Part shown: piece by piece, positions 10,818 through 19,943 of the stretch
How positions within the stretch are numbered: the stretch's first letter is position 1
How the letters are laid out: each line of letters opens with the position of its first letter
From: Telluria beijingensis
Lineage (GTDB): Bacteria > Pseudomonadota > Gammaproteobacteria > Burkholderiales > Burkholderiaceae_D
DNA length: 64,000 bases
Direction: 5' to 3'
NCBI RefSeq assembly: GCF_030770395.1
Contig: NZ_CP132480.1
Span: forward strand, 102,153-166,152
Position numbers and translations under genes: made by a program
The notes under the pieces: model-generated
The model's database searches: none
Seen by the model: the letters and a program-made list of their open reading frames with translations, nothing else
What the model was told of the DNA's origin: nothing

Positions 10818-12083
10818 ATGGACATCACCGCACACATGCACCAACTGGGCCGCCAGGCCAGGGCCGCCTCGCGCGCGATGGCGCGCGCCGACACCGCGAC
10901 CCGCAACCGCGCGCTCGAACTGATCGCCGCCGCCATCGAACGCGATGCCGACGCATTGCGCGCGGCCAATCAAAAAGACCTGGATGCCGCGCAGGCCGCC
11001 GGCCTGGCCCCGGCCCTGATGGACCGCCTGGCCTTGTCGGATGCCGCGATCGCCACCATGGTCGCCGGCCTGCGCCAGATCGCCACCTTGCCAGACCCGG
11101 TCGGCGAGATCTCGAACATGAAGGTGCGCCCGAGCGGCATCCAGGTGGGCCAGATGCGGGTGCCGCTGGGCGTGATCGGCATCATCTACGAAGCGCGTCC
11201 GAACGTGACGGTCGACGCCGCTGGCCTGTGCATCAAGAGCGGCAATGCCGCCATCCTGCGCGGCGGCTCGGAAGCGATCCACTGCAACCGCGCGCTGGCG
11301 CTGCTGGTGGCCGAAGGGCTGGCCGGCGCCGGCCTGCCGCAAAACGCCGTGCAGGTGGTCGACACCACCGACCGCGCCGCCGTCGGCGCCATGATCACCA
11401 TGCCGGAATACGTGGACGTGATCGTCCCGCGCGGCGGCAAGGGCCTGATCGCGCGCCTGATGCAAGAGAGCACGGTGCCGATGATCAAGCACCTGGATGG
11501 CATCTGCCACGTGTACATCGACGACAAGGCCGACATCGAGAAGGCGCTGGCGATCGCGTTCAACGCCAAGTGCCACCGCTACGGCACCTGCAACACGATG
11601 GAGACGTTGCTGGTGGCGCGCGGGATCGCCCCAGGCGTGCTGCCGCGCCTGGCCGAGATGTATGCGGCGAAAGAGGTCGAGCTGCGTGCCGATCCCGAGT
11701 CGCATGCGATCCTGGCCGGCTACCCGCACCTGGCCAACGCGGTGGACGAAGACTGGTCGACCGAATACCTGGCCCCGATCCTGGCGGTGAAGGTAGTGGC
11801 CGATATGGATGAGGCCATCGACCACATCACCGCCTACTCGTCGAAGCACACCGAATCGATCGTCACCGAAGACTACACGCGCGCCATGCGCTTCCTGCGC
11901 GAAGTAGACTCGGCCTCGGTGATGGTGAACGCCTCGACCCGCTTCGCGGATGGCTTCGAGTACGGCCTGGGCGCCGAGATCGGCATCTCGAACGACAAGC
12001 TGCATGCGCGCGGCCCGGTGGGCCTGGAAGGACTCACCTCGCTCAAGTACGTCGTGTTCGGGCACGGCGAAGTTCGCAACTGA
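10818..12083 (+). CDS. proA: Glutamate-5-semialdehyde dehydrogenase (gamma-glutamyl phosphate reductase)
   Basis: ProA makes glutamate-5-semialdehyde from gamma-glutamyl phosphate with NADPH, the second step of proline synthesis. The 421-residue product has the Rossmann signature [31 protein letters not shown], and the catalytic segment [15 protein letters not shown] with Cys258 as the nucleophile. The ATG at 10818 gives [15 protein letters not shown]; the frame is open upstream only through the repeat palindrome and is rejected there. The ribosome-binding site is CGGGAA at 10807-10812. The gene is separated from holA by the repeat. Confidence 0.96.
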   Translation: MDITAHMHQLGRQARAASRAMARADTATRNRALELIAAAIERDADALRAANQKDLDAAQAAGLAPALMDRLALSDAAIATMVAGLRQIATLPDPVGEISNMKVRPSGIQVGQMRVPLGVIGIIYEARPNVTVDAAGLCIKSGNAAILRGGSEAIHCNRALALLVAEGLAGAGLPQNAVQVVDTTDRAAVGAMITMPEYVDVIVPRGGKGLIARLMQESTVPMIKHLDGICHVYIDDKADIEKALAIAFNAKCHRYGTCNTMETLLVARGIAPGVLPRLAEMYAAKEVELRADPESHAILAGYPHLANAVDEDWSTEYLAPILAVKVVADMDEAIDHITAYSSKHTESIVTEDYTRAMRFLREVDSASVMVNASTRFADGFEYGLGAEIGISNDKLHARGPVGLEGLTSLKYVVFGHGEVRN

Positions 12084-12098
12084 GAATAAGGGAAACGC

Positions 12099-12512
12099 AT
12101 GTACCTCTGGATCAAGGCCCTGCACATCGTCTTCATCGCCTCGTGGTTCGCCGGCCTGTTCTACCTGCCGCGCATCTTCGTCAACCTGGCCCAGGAAACC
12201 AATCCGGCGGCACTCGAGCGACTGCAGGGCATGGCGCGCCGGCTGTACCGCTTCACCACGATCCTGATGGTGCCGGCGCTGCTGCTCGGCCTGTGGCTGG
12301 CGATGATGATCGGCATGAAGCATGGCTGGTTGCATGCGAAGCTGCTGCTCGTGGTGCTGGCGATCGGCTACCATCATGCCTGCGGATCGATCCTGAAGAA
12401 ATTCGAGCGTGGGGTGAATACGCGCAGCCATACCTGGTTCCGCTGGTTCAATGAAGTGCCGGTGATCCTGCTTTTGGTGATCGTGATCCTGGCAACAGTC
12501 AAGCCGTTTTAG
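12099..12512 (+). CDS. hemJ: Protoporphyrinogen oxidase HemJ (CopD-like membrane protein)
   Basis: HemJ-type proteins oxidise protoporphyrinogen IX in haem synthesis in bacteria without HemG/HemY. The 137-residue product is almost entirely membrane-spanning, with about four helices. It starts LWIKALHIVFIASWFAGLFYLPR, which carries the conserved His and Arg, and continues with HGWLHAKLLLVV and the H-x10-20-KK/FER segment. Ferrochelatase (hemH) is also in this window, 34 kb away. Older annotations call this family CopD or UPF0093. It follows proA by 15 bp. Confidence 0.85.
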   Translation: MYLWIKALHIVFIASWFAGLFYLPRIFVNLAQETNPAALERLQGMARRLYRFTTILMVPALLLGLWLAMMIGMKHGWLHAKLLLVVLAIGYHHACGSILKKFERGVNTRSHTWFRWFNEVPVILLLVIVILATVKPF

Positions 12513-12537
12513 TTGGCAGCACCCTAACGCTTGAACC

Positions 12538-12642
12538 GTCGTCCCCGCGAAGGCGGGGACCCAAGTTTGCTTGCATGGTCACGAAGGCATGTGCTTGTGG
12601 CTGAACATAAGACTTGGGTCCCCGCCTGCGCGGGGACGACGT
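12538..12642. repeat. Inverted pair of family B palindromic repeats
   Basis: Left arm 12538-12566 reads GTCGTCCCCGCGAAGGCGGG followed by GACCCAAGT. Right arm 12612-12642 is its inverse (ACTTGGGTCCCCGCC, then GCGGGGACGACGT). The arms enclose 45 bp. Each arm is itself a hairpin. The pair lies between hemJ and the rRNA methyltransferase gene. Confidence 0.75.
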
Positions 12643-12738
12643 CTTAAAGCAGTTGGCAGTAAATATTCGACGGTCATCCCGCACCACGGCTGACGCGTTA
12701 TTCAACACAGTTTCATCAACGGACAAAGGGTACCCCTC

Positions 12739-13941
12739 ATGGCTTCCTATTTTTGCCCATGCCCGCGCGGCATGGAAGCGGCATTGGCCGAAGAACTGGG
12801 CGAGATCGCCCAGCTGAGCACTACCTTCAGGGTGCACAACCAGGTGCCGGGCGGCGTGCACTGCTCGGGCTCGATGCAGGATGCCTGGCTGGTCAACCTG
12901 CATTCGCGCATCGCGTCGCGTGTGCTGATGCGCATGGGCCAGCGCAGCTACAGCAACGAAAACGACATCTACGACCTGGTGCTCGAGCAGCCCTGGGAAG
13001 ACTGGTTCGGCCCCGACCACACGATCCGGGTCGACGTCACCGCCGTCAAGTCGCCGCTCAAGAGCCTCGAATTCACCACGCTCAAGATCAAGGATGCGAT
13101 CTGCGACCGCTTCCGCGACCAGTACAACAAGCGCCCGTCGGTCGACACGCGCGAGCCCGATATGCGCATCGTCGGCTTCCTCGACCAGCGCAACTTCATC
13201 ATCTACCTGGACACCTCGGGCGAGGCGCTGTTCAAGCGCGGCTGGCGCGAAGAGACGGGCGACGCGCCGCTGCGCGAGAACCTGGCCGCCGGCCTGCTGC
13301 GGGTGTCGGGCTGGAAGCCGGGCGTGCCGCTGTTCGACCCGATGTGCGGCTCGGGCACGATCCTGGTCGAGGCAGCCCAGATGGTGCAGGGCATCCCGCC
13401 CGGCGCGCGCCGCCGCTTCGCCTTCGAGCAGTTCGCCGACCACGATCGCCAGGCCTGGGCCGCGATGAAGGCCGCCATCAAGCCGAACCCGCTGCCGAGC
13501 GAACCGACCATCTTCGGCTCGGACATCTCGGGCGACATGGTCGCCATGACGCGCCATAACCTGAAGGTGGCCGGCATCCTGTTCGAGGTGCCGCTCAAGC
13601 AGATCGAGGCCCAGCACGTGGTCGCGCCGACGACCGAGACGGGCATCCTGCTGACCAACCCGCCGTATGGCGAACGGATCGGCGTGCGCGGCGACAGCAC
13701 CGTGCCGCAGGACGAGATGGCGTTGGGCTTCTACTCGGCCTTCAGCACCACGCTCAAGCAGCGCTTCGCCGGCTGGACCGCCTACCTGTTCACGGCCGAC
13801 CTGGGCCTGCCCAAGATGCTGCGCCTGAAGGAATCGCGCAAGACGCCGTTCTTCAACGGCGCGCTCGAATGCCGCCTGTTCCGCTTCGACATGGTGGCCG
13901 GTTTCAACCGCCGCGAAGAAGCAAAGCCGAAACAGGACTGA
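12739..13941 (+). CDS. rlmL: THUMP-domain 23S rRNA N2-guanine methyltransferase, RlmL type
   Basis: The 400-residue protein joins an N-terminal ferredoxin-like/THUMP RNA-binding region (about residues 1-165) to a Rossmann methyltransferase domain. SAM-binding FDPMCGSGTILVEAA and catalytic NPPYGER (from residue 307) are visible. This matches the N-terminal half of E. coli RlmKL (G2445 methylation); the RlmK half is absent, as is usual in betaproteobacteria. It begins MASYFCPCPRGMEAAL. Its stop codon is 2 bp before the next gene. The exact target base is inferred from the family. Confidence 0.85.
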   Translation: MASYFCPCPRGMEAALAEELGEIAQLSTTFRVHNQVPGGVHCSGSMQDAWLVNLHSRIASRVLMRMGQRSYSNENDIYDLVLEQPWEDWFGPDHTIRVDVTAVKSPLKSLEFTTLKIKDAICDRFRDQYNKRPSVDTREPDMRIVGFLDQRNFIIYLDTSGEALFKRGWREETGDAPLRENLAAGLLRVSGWKPGVPLFDPMCGSGTILVEAAQMVQGIPPGARRRFAFEQFADHDRQAWAAMKAAIKPNPLPSEPTIFGSDISGDMVAMTRHNLKVAGILFEVPLKQIEAQHVVAPTTETGILLTNPPYGERIGVRGDSTVPQDEMALGFYSAFSTTLKQRFAGWTAYLFTADLGLPKMLRLKESRKTPFFNGALECRLFRFDMVAGFNRREEAKPKQD

Positions 13942-13943
13942 CG

Positions 13944-15233
13944 ATGCTGCCGCCAACCGACCCGCCCGATCTTCCGAAGGACCCCGTCACCCCGGTTCCG
14001 CTTCCCACCCCGCACAAGATCGCGATGCTGTCGGCCGGCGGCCTGGCGACCCTGCTGGCGGCCCTGTCGATGCTGGGGCCGTTCTCGATCGACGCCTACC
14101 TGCCGGCCTTCCCGCAGATCCAGGCCGAGCTGGCGGCCACCCCGCTGGAAGTGCAGCAGACGCTGACCGCCTATATGCTGGCCTTCGCCGGCATGGTGCT
14201 GTGGCATGGCGCGCTGTCGGACGCCTTCGGACGGCGCAACGTGATCCTGGTGGCGCTGGTAGTGTTCGCGGTCGCCACCTTCGGCTGCGCCGCGGCATCG
14301 TCGGTGCACTACCTGTGGGTGTTCCGCATCCTGCAGGGCGTGTCGGCGGGGGCGGGCGTGGTGGTGGGACGCGCCATCATCCGCGACCTGTATTCCGACA
14401 CCGCGGCGGCGCGCCTGCTGTCGATGGTGACGATGATCTTCTCGATCGCGCCGGCCATCGCGCCGGTGGTGGGCGGCTGGATCGTGCTGTGGTTCGACTG
14501 GCGCGCCATCTTCCTGGCGCTGTGCATCTACACCGTGCTGCTCGCCTGGTTCTGCTGGAAGCACCTGCCCGAGACCATTCCGAGCACCCAGCGCCAGCCG
14601 TTCAACCCGCGCTTCCTGGCCCAGAGCTACGCCGCCATCTTCAGCTCCTTCCTGTTCCACATGAAGGCCGGCGTCACCGCCCTGAACTTCGGCGGCCTGT
14701 TCCTGTACGTCGCGGCGGCCCCGGTCATGCTGCCCGAGAGCCTGGGCCTGGGACCGTCGCAGTTCGCCTGGCTGTTCGTGCCGACCGTGAGCGGCATCTT
14801 CCTCGGCTCGCTGATGGCCAACCGCCTGGCCGGCCGGCTGGATTTCGCGCGCCAGATCCGCATCGGCTACTTCTTCATGCTGGCCGCGGTGACCTTCAAC
14901 GTCGGCTACCACGCCTTCCTGCCGCCGGCGCTGCCGTGGACGGTGGCGCCGATGTTCTTCTTCACCTTCGGCAGCTCGCTGATCGCGCCCGGCGCCACCC
15001 TGCTGGCGCTCGACCTGTTCCCGCACATCCGCGGCACTGTCGCCTCGTGCCAGTCCTTCGTCTCGACCCTGCTGGGGGCGGTGGTGGCCGGCGTGGTGGC
15101 GCCGATCCTGTCGCATTCGGTGCTGGCGCTGGCGATCGGCCAGATGTTCTTCGTGCTGCTGTCGCTCGCGTTCTGGGATACGGCGCGGCGTCACCGCAGA
15201 AAGCTGCGGGCGCGCGGCGAACAGGTGCCGTGA
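13944..15233 (+). CDS. Bcr/CflA-type multidrug MFS transporter
   Basis: The 429-residue membrane protein has about 12 transmembrane helices of the DHA1 drug:proton antiporter group. Typical Bcr/CflA features are FSIDAYLPAFPQIQAEL in helix 1, LSDAFGRRNVIL (motif A, loop 2-3), FRILQGVSAGAGVVVGRAIIRD (helix 4) and APAIAPVVGGWI (motif C). It probably exports drugs or metabolites across the inner membrane. The ATG at 13944 gives MLPPTDPPDLPKDP; the upstream part of the frame overlaps the methyltransferase gene. It ends at a strong terminator. Confidence 0.88.
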   Translation: MLPPTDPPDLPKDPVTPVPLPTPHKIAMLSAGGLATLLAALSMLGPFSIDAYLPAFPQIQAELAATPLEVQQTLTAYMLAFAGMVLWHGALSDAFGRRNVILVALVVFAVATFGCAAASSVHYLWVFRILQGVSAGAGVVVGRAIIRDLYSDTAAARLLSMVTMIFSIAPAIAPVVGGWIVLWFDWRAIFLALCIYTVLLAWFCWKHLPETIPSTQRQPFNPRFLAQSYAAIFSSFLFHMKAGVTALNFGGLFLYVAAAPVMLPESLGLGPSQFAWLFVPTVSGIFLGSLMANRLAGRLDFARQIRIGYFFMLAAVTFNVGYHAFLPPALPWTVAPMFFFTFGSSLIAPGATLLALDLFPHIRGTVASCQSFVSTLLGAVVAGVVAPILSHSVLALAIGQMFFVLLSLAFWDTARRHRRKLRARGEQVP

Positions 15234-15239
15234 TCACCT

Positions 15240-15263
15240 AGCCCGGCTCTGCCGGGCTTTTTT
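15240..15263 (+). terminator. Rho-independent terminator after the MFS gene
   Basis: Stem AGCCCGGC (15240-15247) pairs with GCCGGGCT (15251-15258) around loop TCT, followed by T to 15263. The next 220 bp up to 15486 are AT-richer and probably hold the promoter of the signalling operon. Confidence 0.9.
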
Positions 15264-15486
15264 GTATCCAAAAAATTATGATTTATCAAGAAACAGTCGT
15301 ATCGATGCAACAAGCATATGTCATTTTTCTTGCGACGTAACTCTAGAGTGGTGCCTCGGCAAGCTTTACTCGTGTAACTATTGTTCCTGATCAGAAATGT
15401 ATATATGCTACGATACGTTTTTTACATCCGGAGCAGAGGGCAAAAGTCTCGCCTGTTCCATTGACTGAAGTGCTAGATGTTGTGGC

Positions 15487-17733
15487 ATGCCCTCACGAGC
15501 GGCAGCGCCACCAACCAGAACCTTCGACAAGTGGCGGGCCGTGTTTGACAACATGCACCAATCCGACCAGGACATCCGCAATCGCCTCCTGATTGCCCGA
15601 CTGCCGGCGATGCCGCAGATCCTGGTCAAGCTGATCGAGCACCTGCAGGCCGACGACCTCGGCATGCCGGAGCTGGCCGCCCTGATCTCGAAGGATGCCG
15701 GCATGACCGGCAAGCTGCTGGCGGTCGCCAACAGCTCCGCCTACCACCGCCACTCGCGCAGCGCCAACCTCGAACAGTCGCTGGTGGCGCTCGGCACCGA
15801 CATGATCAAGACCCTGGTCATCAGCGATTCGGTGTTCCAGACTTTCAATAGCTTCCCCCATTCGGGCAGTACCGACCTGCGCGCGTTCTGGAAGAATTCG
15901 CTCAGCGCGGCGGTGCTGGCGCGCGAGGCGGCGCGCGCGCTCGACTATGCGCATCCCGAAGAAGCCTATCTCGCGGGCCTGCTGCACAACGTCGGCCGGC
16001 TGGCGCTGCTGGCCGCCGCGCCCAAGGAATACGGCTTCAATTTCACCGCGCGCGACGACGACGACCTGTGCGCGGTCGAGCAGCGCACCCTGCAGATCAC
16101 CCACACCGAGGCCGGCGCCTGGCTGGTCGAGCGCTGGCAGCTCGATTCCTTCCTGGCCGACGCGGTGCTGTACCACCACGAGCCGAGCGCGCGGCTCGAG
16201 TCGAGCCATCCCCTGATCCGCATCGTGCGCCTGGCGCACGTGCTGTCGAGCCATGCGGACGACGCCACGCTGGTAGTCGAGGCCTGCGCGCTGTGCGGCA
16301 TCGACGCCGCGCATGCGGCCCAGCTGGTCCAGAAGGCCGCACGCCAGGTCGAGCAGGCCGCCGCCCACCTGGGCATCGACCTGGCCGGGGCCGACGACAT
16401 CCCGAGCCCGCCGGCCTACGCGCCGCCGGCGTTGCCGACCGATCCGGTCCAGCAGCGCCTGAACGAGGAAGTGCGCAATATGGTGCTGGTGTCCGAAGTC
16501 GGCCAGAGCCTGGCGCGCCAGCAGGGCGAGTCGGGCCTGCTGGACGCGATGACGCGCACCGCCCGCATCCTGTTCGATTTCGAAAGCGCCGTGGTGCTGC
16601 TCGAGAACCCGACCGGCCAGGCGCTGGCCGGTGCGCCGACCTTCGGCGTGCAGCGCATCGCCGAATTCACGGTGTCGCTGTCGAAAGGCGGCCCGGTCGC
16701 GCGCAGCGCGCTCGAACGCCGGCCGGCCTTCGTCCAGCAACGCGACCAGCTGGGCCTGGCCGAGGAACAGCTGCTGCGCATGCTGGGCACCGACAGCCTG
16801 GTGGTGGTGCCGCTGGTCGCCGGCGCCCGTTGCCTGGGCGTGCTGGTGGGCGGCGTGCCGGGCTGGCAGCTGCCGCATTGCCAGCGCCGCGAGCGCTTCA
16901 TGCAGGCCTTCGGCGCCCAGGCCGCGGGCGCCCTGGAAAACCTGCTGCTCGAGCGCGGCCACGCGCGGCGCCAGCTGGCCAACGTGGCCGAAGAATTCCG
17001 CGACGCCTCGCGCCGTGTGATCCACGAAGTGAACAATCCGCTGGCGATCATCAAGAACTACCTGAGCGTTTTGGACGGCAAGCTGGCGCGCCAGGAACCG
17101 GTGGGCGGCGAGCTGTCGATCCTGAACGAAGAGATCGACCGCGTCGGCCAGCTGATCGGCAGCCTGGCCGACCCGCGCACGTCCGGCGCGCTGGAACCCG
17201 GCCCGCGTCCGCTCGATGCGGCCAAGGTGGTGGACGACGTGCTGCGCCTGTTCCGCAGCAGCGGTTTCGTGCCGGCCACGACCCAGGTCGTCTCGCGCAT
17301 GGAGGGCGACGGCGCGATCGAGGGCGATCCCGACCTGCTCAAGCAGATCCTGGTCAACCTGGTCAAGAATGCGGTCGAGGCCCTGGGCAGCCGTCCGAAT
17401 GGCCGGATCGAGATCGTCAACCGCGGCCACGTGAACCGCGAGCGCCAGGTCTACCTGGAACTCGTCGTCGGCGACAACGGCCCTGGCCTGTCGCGCGAAG
17501 TGCTGGCCAACCTGTTCTCTCCGGTCGCGAGCGGCAAGGACGGCCATGACGCCGGCGCGAACGGCAACCGCGGCCTGGGCCTGTCGATCGTCCATGGCCT
17601 GGTCAAGAAGCTGGGCGGCCACATCGCCTGCCGTAGCAGCGGCTCCGGCACCTCCTTTGAAATCCTGTTGCCGGCGTGGTCCGGCGCCGGCGCGGCCCCC
17701 GCGCTCCCGGCGCGCGCGCTCGGTTCCGCTTGA
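15487..17733 (+). CDS. HDOD-GAF sensor histidine kinase
   Basis: The 748-residue cytoplasmic protein has three parts. An HDOD domain covers about residues 35-230 (ARLPAMPQILVKLIEHLQ, KDAGMTGKLLAVANSSAY, AGLLHNVGRLALL). A GAF-like region covers about 335-480. A histidine kinase core covers about 500-740, with H-box RRVIHEVNNPLAI (His513), N-box NLVKNAVEAL, G1 VGDNGPGLS and G2 GNRGLGLSIVHGLVKKLGG. No transmembrane segment is seen. The start at 15487 has no clear Shine-Dalgarno; an in-frame ATG at 15553 (MHQSDQDIRN) is an equal candidate. It overlaps the next gene by one base (TGATG), so the kinase and response regulator are surely a pair. The stimulus is unknown. Confidence 0.85.
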   Translation: MPSRAAAPPTRTFDKWRAVFDNMHQSDQDIRNRLLIARLPAMPQILVKLIEHLQADDLGMPELAALISKDAGMTGKLLAVANSSAYHRHSRSANLEQSLVALGTDMIKTLVISDSVFQTFNSFPHSGSTDLRAFWKNSLSAAVLAREAARALDYAHPEEAYLAGLLHNVGRLALLAAAPKEYGFNFTARDDDDLCAVEQRTLQITHTEAGAWLVERWQLDSFLADAVLYHHEPSARLESSHPLIRIVRLAHVLSSHADDATLVVEACALCGIDAAHAAQLVQKAARQVEQAAAHLGIDLAGADDIPSPPAYAPPALPTDPVQQRLNEEVRNMVLVSEVGQSLARQQGESGLLDAMTRTARILFDFESAVVLLENPTGQALAGAPTFGVQRIAEFTVSLSKGGPVARSALERRPAFVQQRDQLGLAEEQLLRMLGTDSLVVVPLVAGARCLGVLVGGVPGWQLPHCQRRERFMQAFGAQAAGALENLLLERGHARRQLANVAEEFRDASRRVIHEVNNPLAIIKNYLSVLDGKLARQEPVGGELSILNEEIDRVGQLIGSLADPRTSGALEPGPRPLDAAKVVDDVLRLFRSSGFVPATTQVVSRMEGDGAIEGDPDLLKQILVNLVKNAVEALGSRPNGRIEIVNRGHVNRERQVYLELVVGDNGPGLSREVLANLFSPVASGKDGHDAGANGNRGLGLSIVHGLVKKLGGHIACRSSGSGTSFEILLPAWSGAGAAPALPARALGSA

Positions 17734-19937
17734 TGTCCACCATGTTTCCCGGCGAACCCGCTCCTTATTCCCTGACCCTCGAGACCGACAGCCAGCCGAA
17801 CCTGCTGCTGGTCGACGACGAGCCGCGCCTGCTGTCCTCGCTGTACGAACTGCTGCAGGGACGCGGCTACCGCCTGGTCACGGCGCCGTCGGGCACCGAT
17901 GCCCTGGCCCACCTGTCGCGCCAGCACTTCGACCTGGTCCTGCTCGACCTGCGCCTGCCCGATATCGGCGGCCACGAGATCATGGACTTCATCAACGCCA
18001 AGGGCATCGACGCCGACGTGATCGTGATGAGCGGCGAAGTCGGGATCGATGCCGCCATCGGCGCGCTCAAGCGTGGCGCCTACAGCTACCTGCGCAAGCC
18101 CTACAGCCGCGAGGAGCTGCTCTCCACCGTGAGCAATGCGCTGCAGCGGCGCCGCCTGATGCTGGACAACGCGCGCATCGCGAACCAGCTCGAGAATTCC
18201 GAGAAGATGTACCGCTACCTGGTCGACTCGTCGCCGGACATCATCTATACGCTGAACCACGAAGGCCGCTTCACGTTCGTGAACGACCGCGCCTACCAGC
18301 TGCTGGGCTACACCCGCGAAGAGCTGATCGGCCAGCACTACTCGATCCTGGTGCACGAGGAAGACCTGGAACGCGCGCGCTACGTGTTCAACGAGCGCCG
18401 GGTCGACGAGCGCGCTTCGCGCAACGTCGAACTGCGCCTCAAGTGCCGGGGCGGCAACGGCCATGACCGCACTTTCAACACCACCCTGATGACGATCTCG
18501 CTCAACGCGATCGGCATGCACGTGCCGGACCAGGAAGTGAAGACGCTCGAGTTCTTCGGCACCTATGGCGTGGCGCGCGACATCACCGACCGCAAGCGCG
18601 CCGAAGAGGTCATCTCCTACCAGGCCTACCACGACATCCTGACCGACCTGCCGAACCGCATCCTGTTCAAGGACCGTCTCGGCCTGGCCGTGATCCAGGC
18701 CAAGCGCAAGCAGACCGAGCTCGCGGTGATGTTCATCGACCTCGATCGCTTCAAGCTGGTGAACGACACGCTCGGCCACGTGAAGGGCGACGAGCTGCTG
18801 CAGCAGGCCGCCAACCGCCTGAAGGAATGCCTGCGCAAGGGCGACACCCTGGCGCGCCAGGGCGGCGACGAATTCACCATCGTGCTGCCCGAGCTGCGCG
18901 ACCGCGACGACGCACGCATGGTGGCCGATAAATTCCTCGAAGTGCTGCAGGAACCGTTCGACCTCGATGGCCATGAAGTGCACATCTCGGCCTCGATCGG
19001 CATTGCGATCTATCCGAAGGATGGCGAATCGATCGACGAGCTGCTGCGCCACGCCGACATCGCGATGTACCAGGTGAAGGCGCTTGGCAAGAACGGCCAC
19101 AGCTTCTACCACGACTCGATGCTCGAGGTGTCGCACCAGAAGATCGCGCTGGAACAGGCGCTGCGCCGCGCCCTGGAACACGACGAGCTGGAGATGTTCT
19201 ACCAGCCGCAGATCGACGCCATGACCGGCCGCATCACGGGCGCCGAGGCGCTGATGCGCTGGAACCATCCGACGCGCGGGCGCCTGTCGGCCGGCGAGTT
19301 CCTGCCCTTCGCCGAAGAGAATGGCCTGATGCTGCCGATCTCGGACTGGATGATCGGCGCGCTGTGCCGCGACATGCTGCAGTGGAATGCGATCGGCGGC
19401 AGCGAGATCCGCCTGTCGCTGAATCTGTCGCCGCAATACCTCGACCGCGGCGACTTCTTCGAGAAGATGCGCGGCGCGCTGGCGCGCTACGGCATCTCGC
19501 CGCAGCAGATCGAGGTGGAGATCACCGAGAACATCTGCATCCGCAATCCGCAGTACGCGATCGAGCAGCTCAACAAGCTGTGCCAGCTGGGCGTGTCGAT
19601 CGCGATCGACGACTTCGGCACCGGTTATTCGTCGCTGTCGTACCTGCACCGCTTCCCGATCCACACCGTCAAGATCGACCAGTCGTTCGTGAAAGAGATC
19701 CACCAGGAAGACGGCCACTATCCAGTGATCCTGGCGATCATCTCGATCGCGCGCGGCCTGGGGCTGAACCTGATCGCCGAAGGCGTCGAGATCGAGGAGC
19801 AGGCGCGCTACCTGCGCGCCAATGGCTGCCTGACGATGCAGGGCTACCTGTTCTACCGCCCGATCTCGCTACAGGATTTCATGGCTGCGCTGCGCACCCA
19901 GACAGGCGGCGGCAGTCTGCGCGCGGTACAGGCCTGA
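17733..19937 (+). CDS. Response regulator with PAS, GGDEF and EAL domains
   Basis: The 734-residue protein has a receiver domain (phosphoacceptor Asp72 in LLDLRLPD), a PAS domain (about residues 160-285, SSPDIIYTLNHEGRFTFVND), a GGDEF domain (intact GGDEF at 377-381, and an RxxD product-inhibition site RKGD at 368-371) and an EAL domain (EAL at 505-507, then NLSPQYL, EITEN, DDFGTGYSSLSYL, KIDQSFV, GYLFYRP). All catalytic signatures look intact, so it may both make and degrade cyclic di-GMP under phosphorylation control. It overlaps the kinase gene by one base and is followed after 6 bp by the Sel1 gene. Confidence 0.9.
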   Translation: MSTMFPGEPAPYSLTLETDSQPNLLLVDDEPRLLSSLYELLQGRGYRLVTAPSGTDALAHLSRQHFDLVLLDLRLPDIGGHEIMDFINAKGIDADVIVMSGEVGIDAAIGALKRGAYSYLRKPYSREELLSTVSNALQRRRLMLDNARIANQLENSEKMYRYLVDSSPDIIYTLNHEGRFTFVNDRAYQLLGYTREELIGQHYSILVHEEDLERARYVFNERRVDERASRNVELRLKCRGGNGHDRTFNTTLMTISLNAIGMHVPDQEVKTLEFFGTYGVARDITDRKRAEEVISYQAYHDILTDLPNRILFKDRLGLAVIQAKRKQTELAVMFIDLDRFKLVNDTLGHVKGDELLQQAANRLKECLRKGDTLARQGGDEFTIVLPELRDRDDARMVADKFLEVLQEPFDLDGHEVHISASIGIAIYPKDGESIDELLRHADIAMYQVKALGKNGHSFYHDSMLEVSHQKIALEQALRRALEHDELEMFYQPQIDAMTGRITGAEALMRWNHPTRGRLSAGEFLPFAEENGLMLPISDWMIGALCRDMLQWNAIGGSEIRLSLNLSPQYLDRGDFFEKMRGALARYGISPQQIEVEITENICIRNPQYAIEQLNKLCQLGVSIAIDDFGTGYSSLSYLHRFPIHTVKIDQSFVKEIHQEDGHYPVILAIISIARGLGLNLIAEGVEIEEQARYLRANGCLTMQGYLFYRPISLQDFMAALRTQTGGGSLRAVQA

Positions 19938-19943
19938 CCGATC

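Noticed and set aside
15493..19718. Long minus-strand open frames opposite the signalling operon
   Set aside because: Same composition artefact; the plus-strand frames carry complete kinase, GGDEF and EAL motifs.
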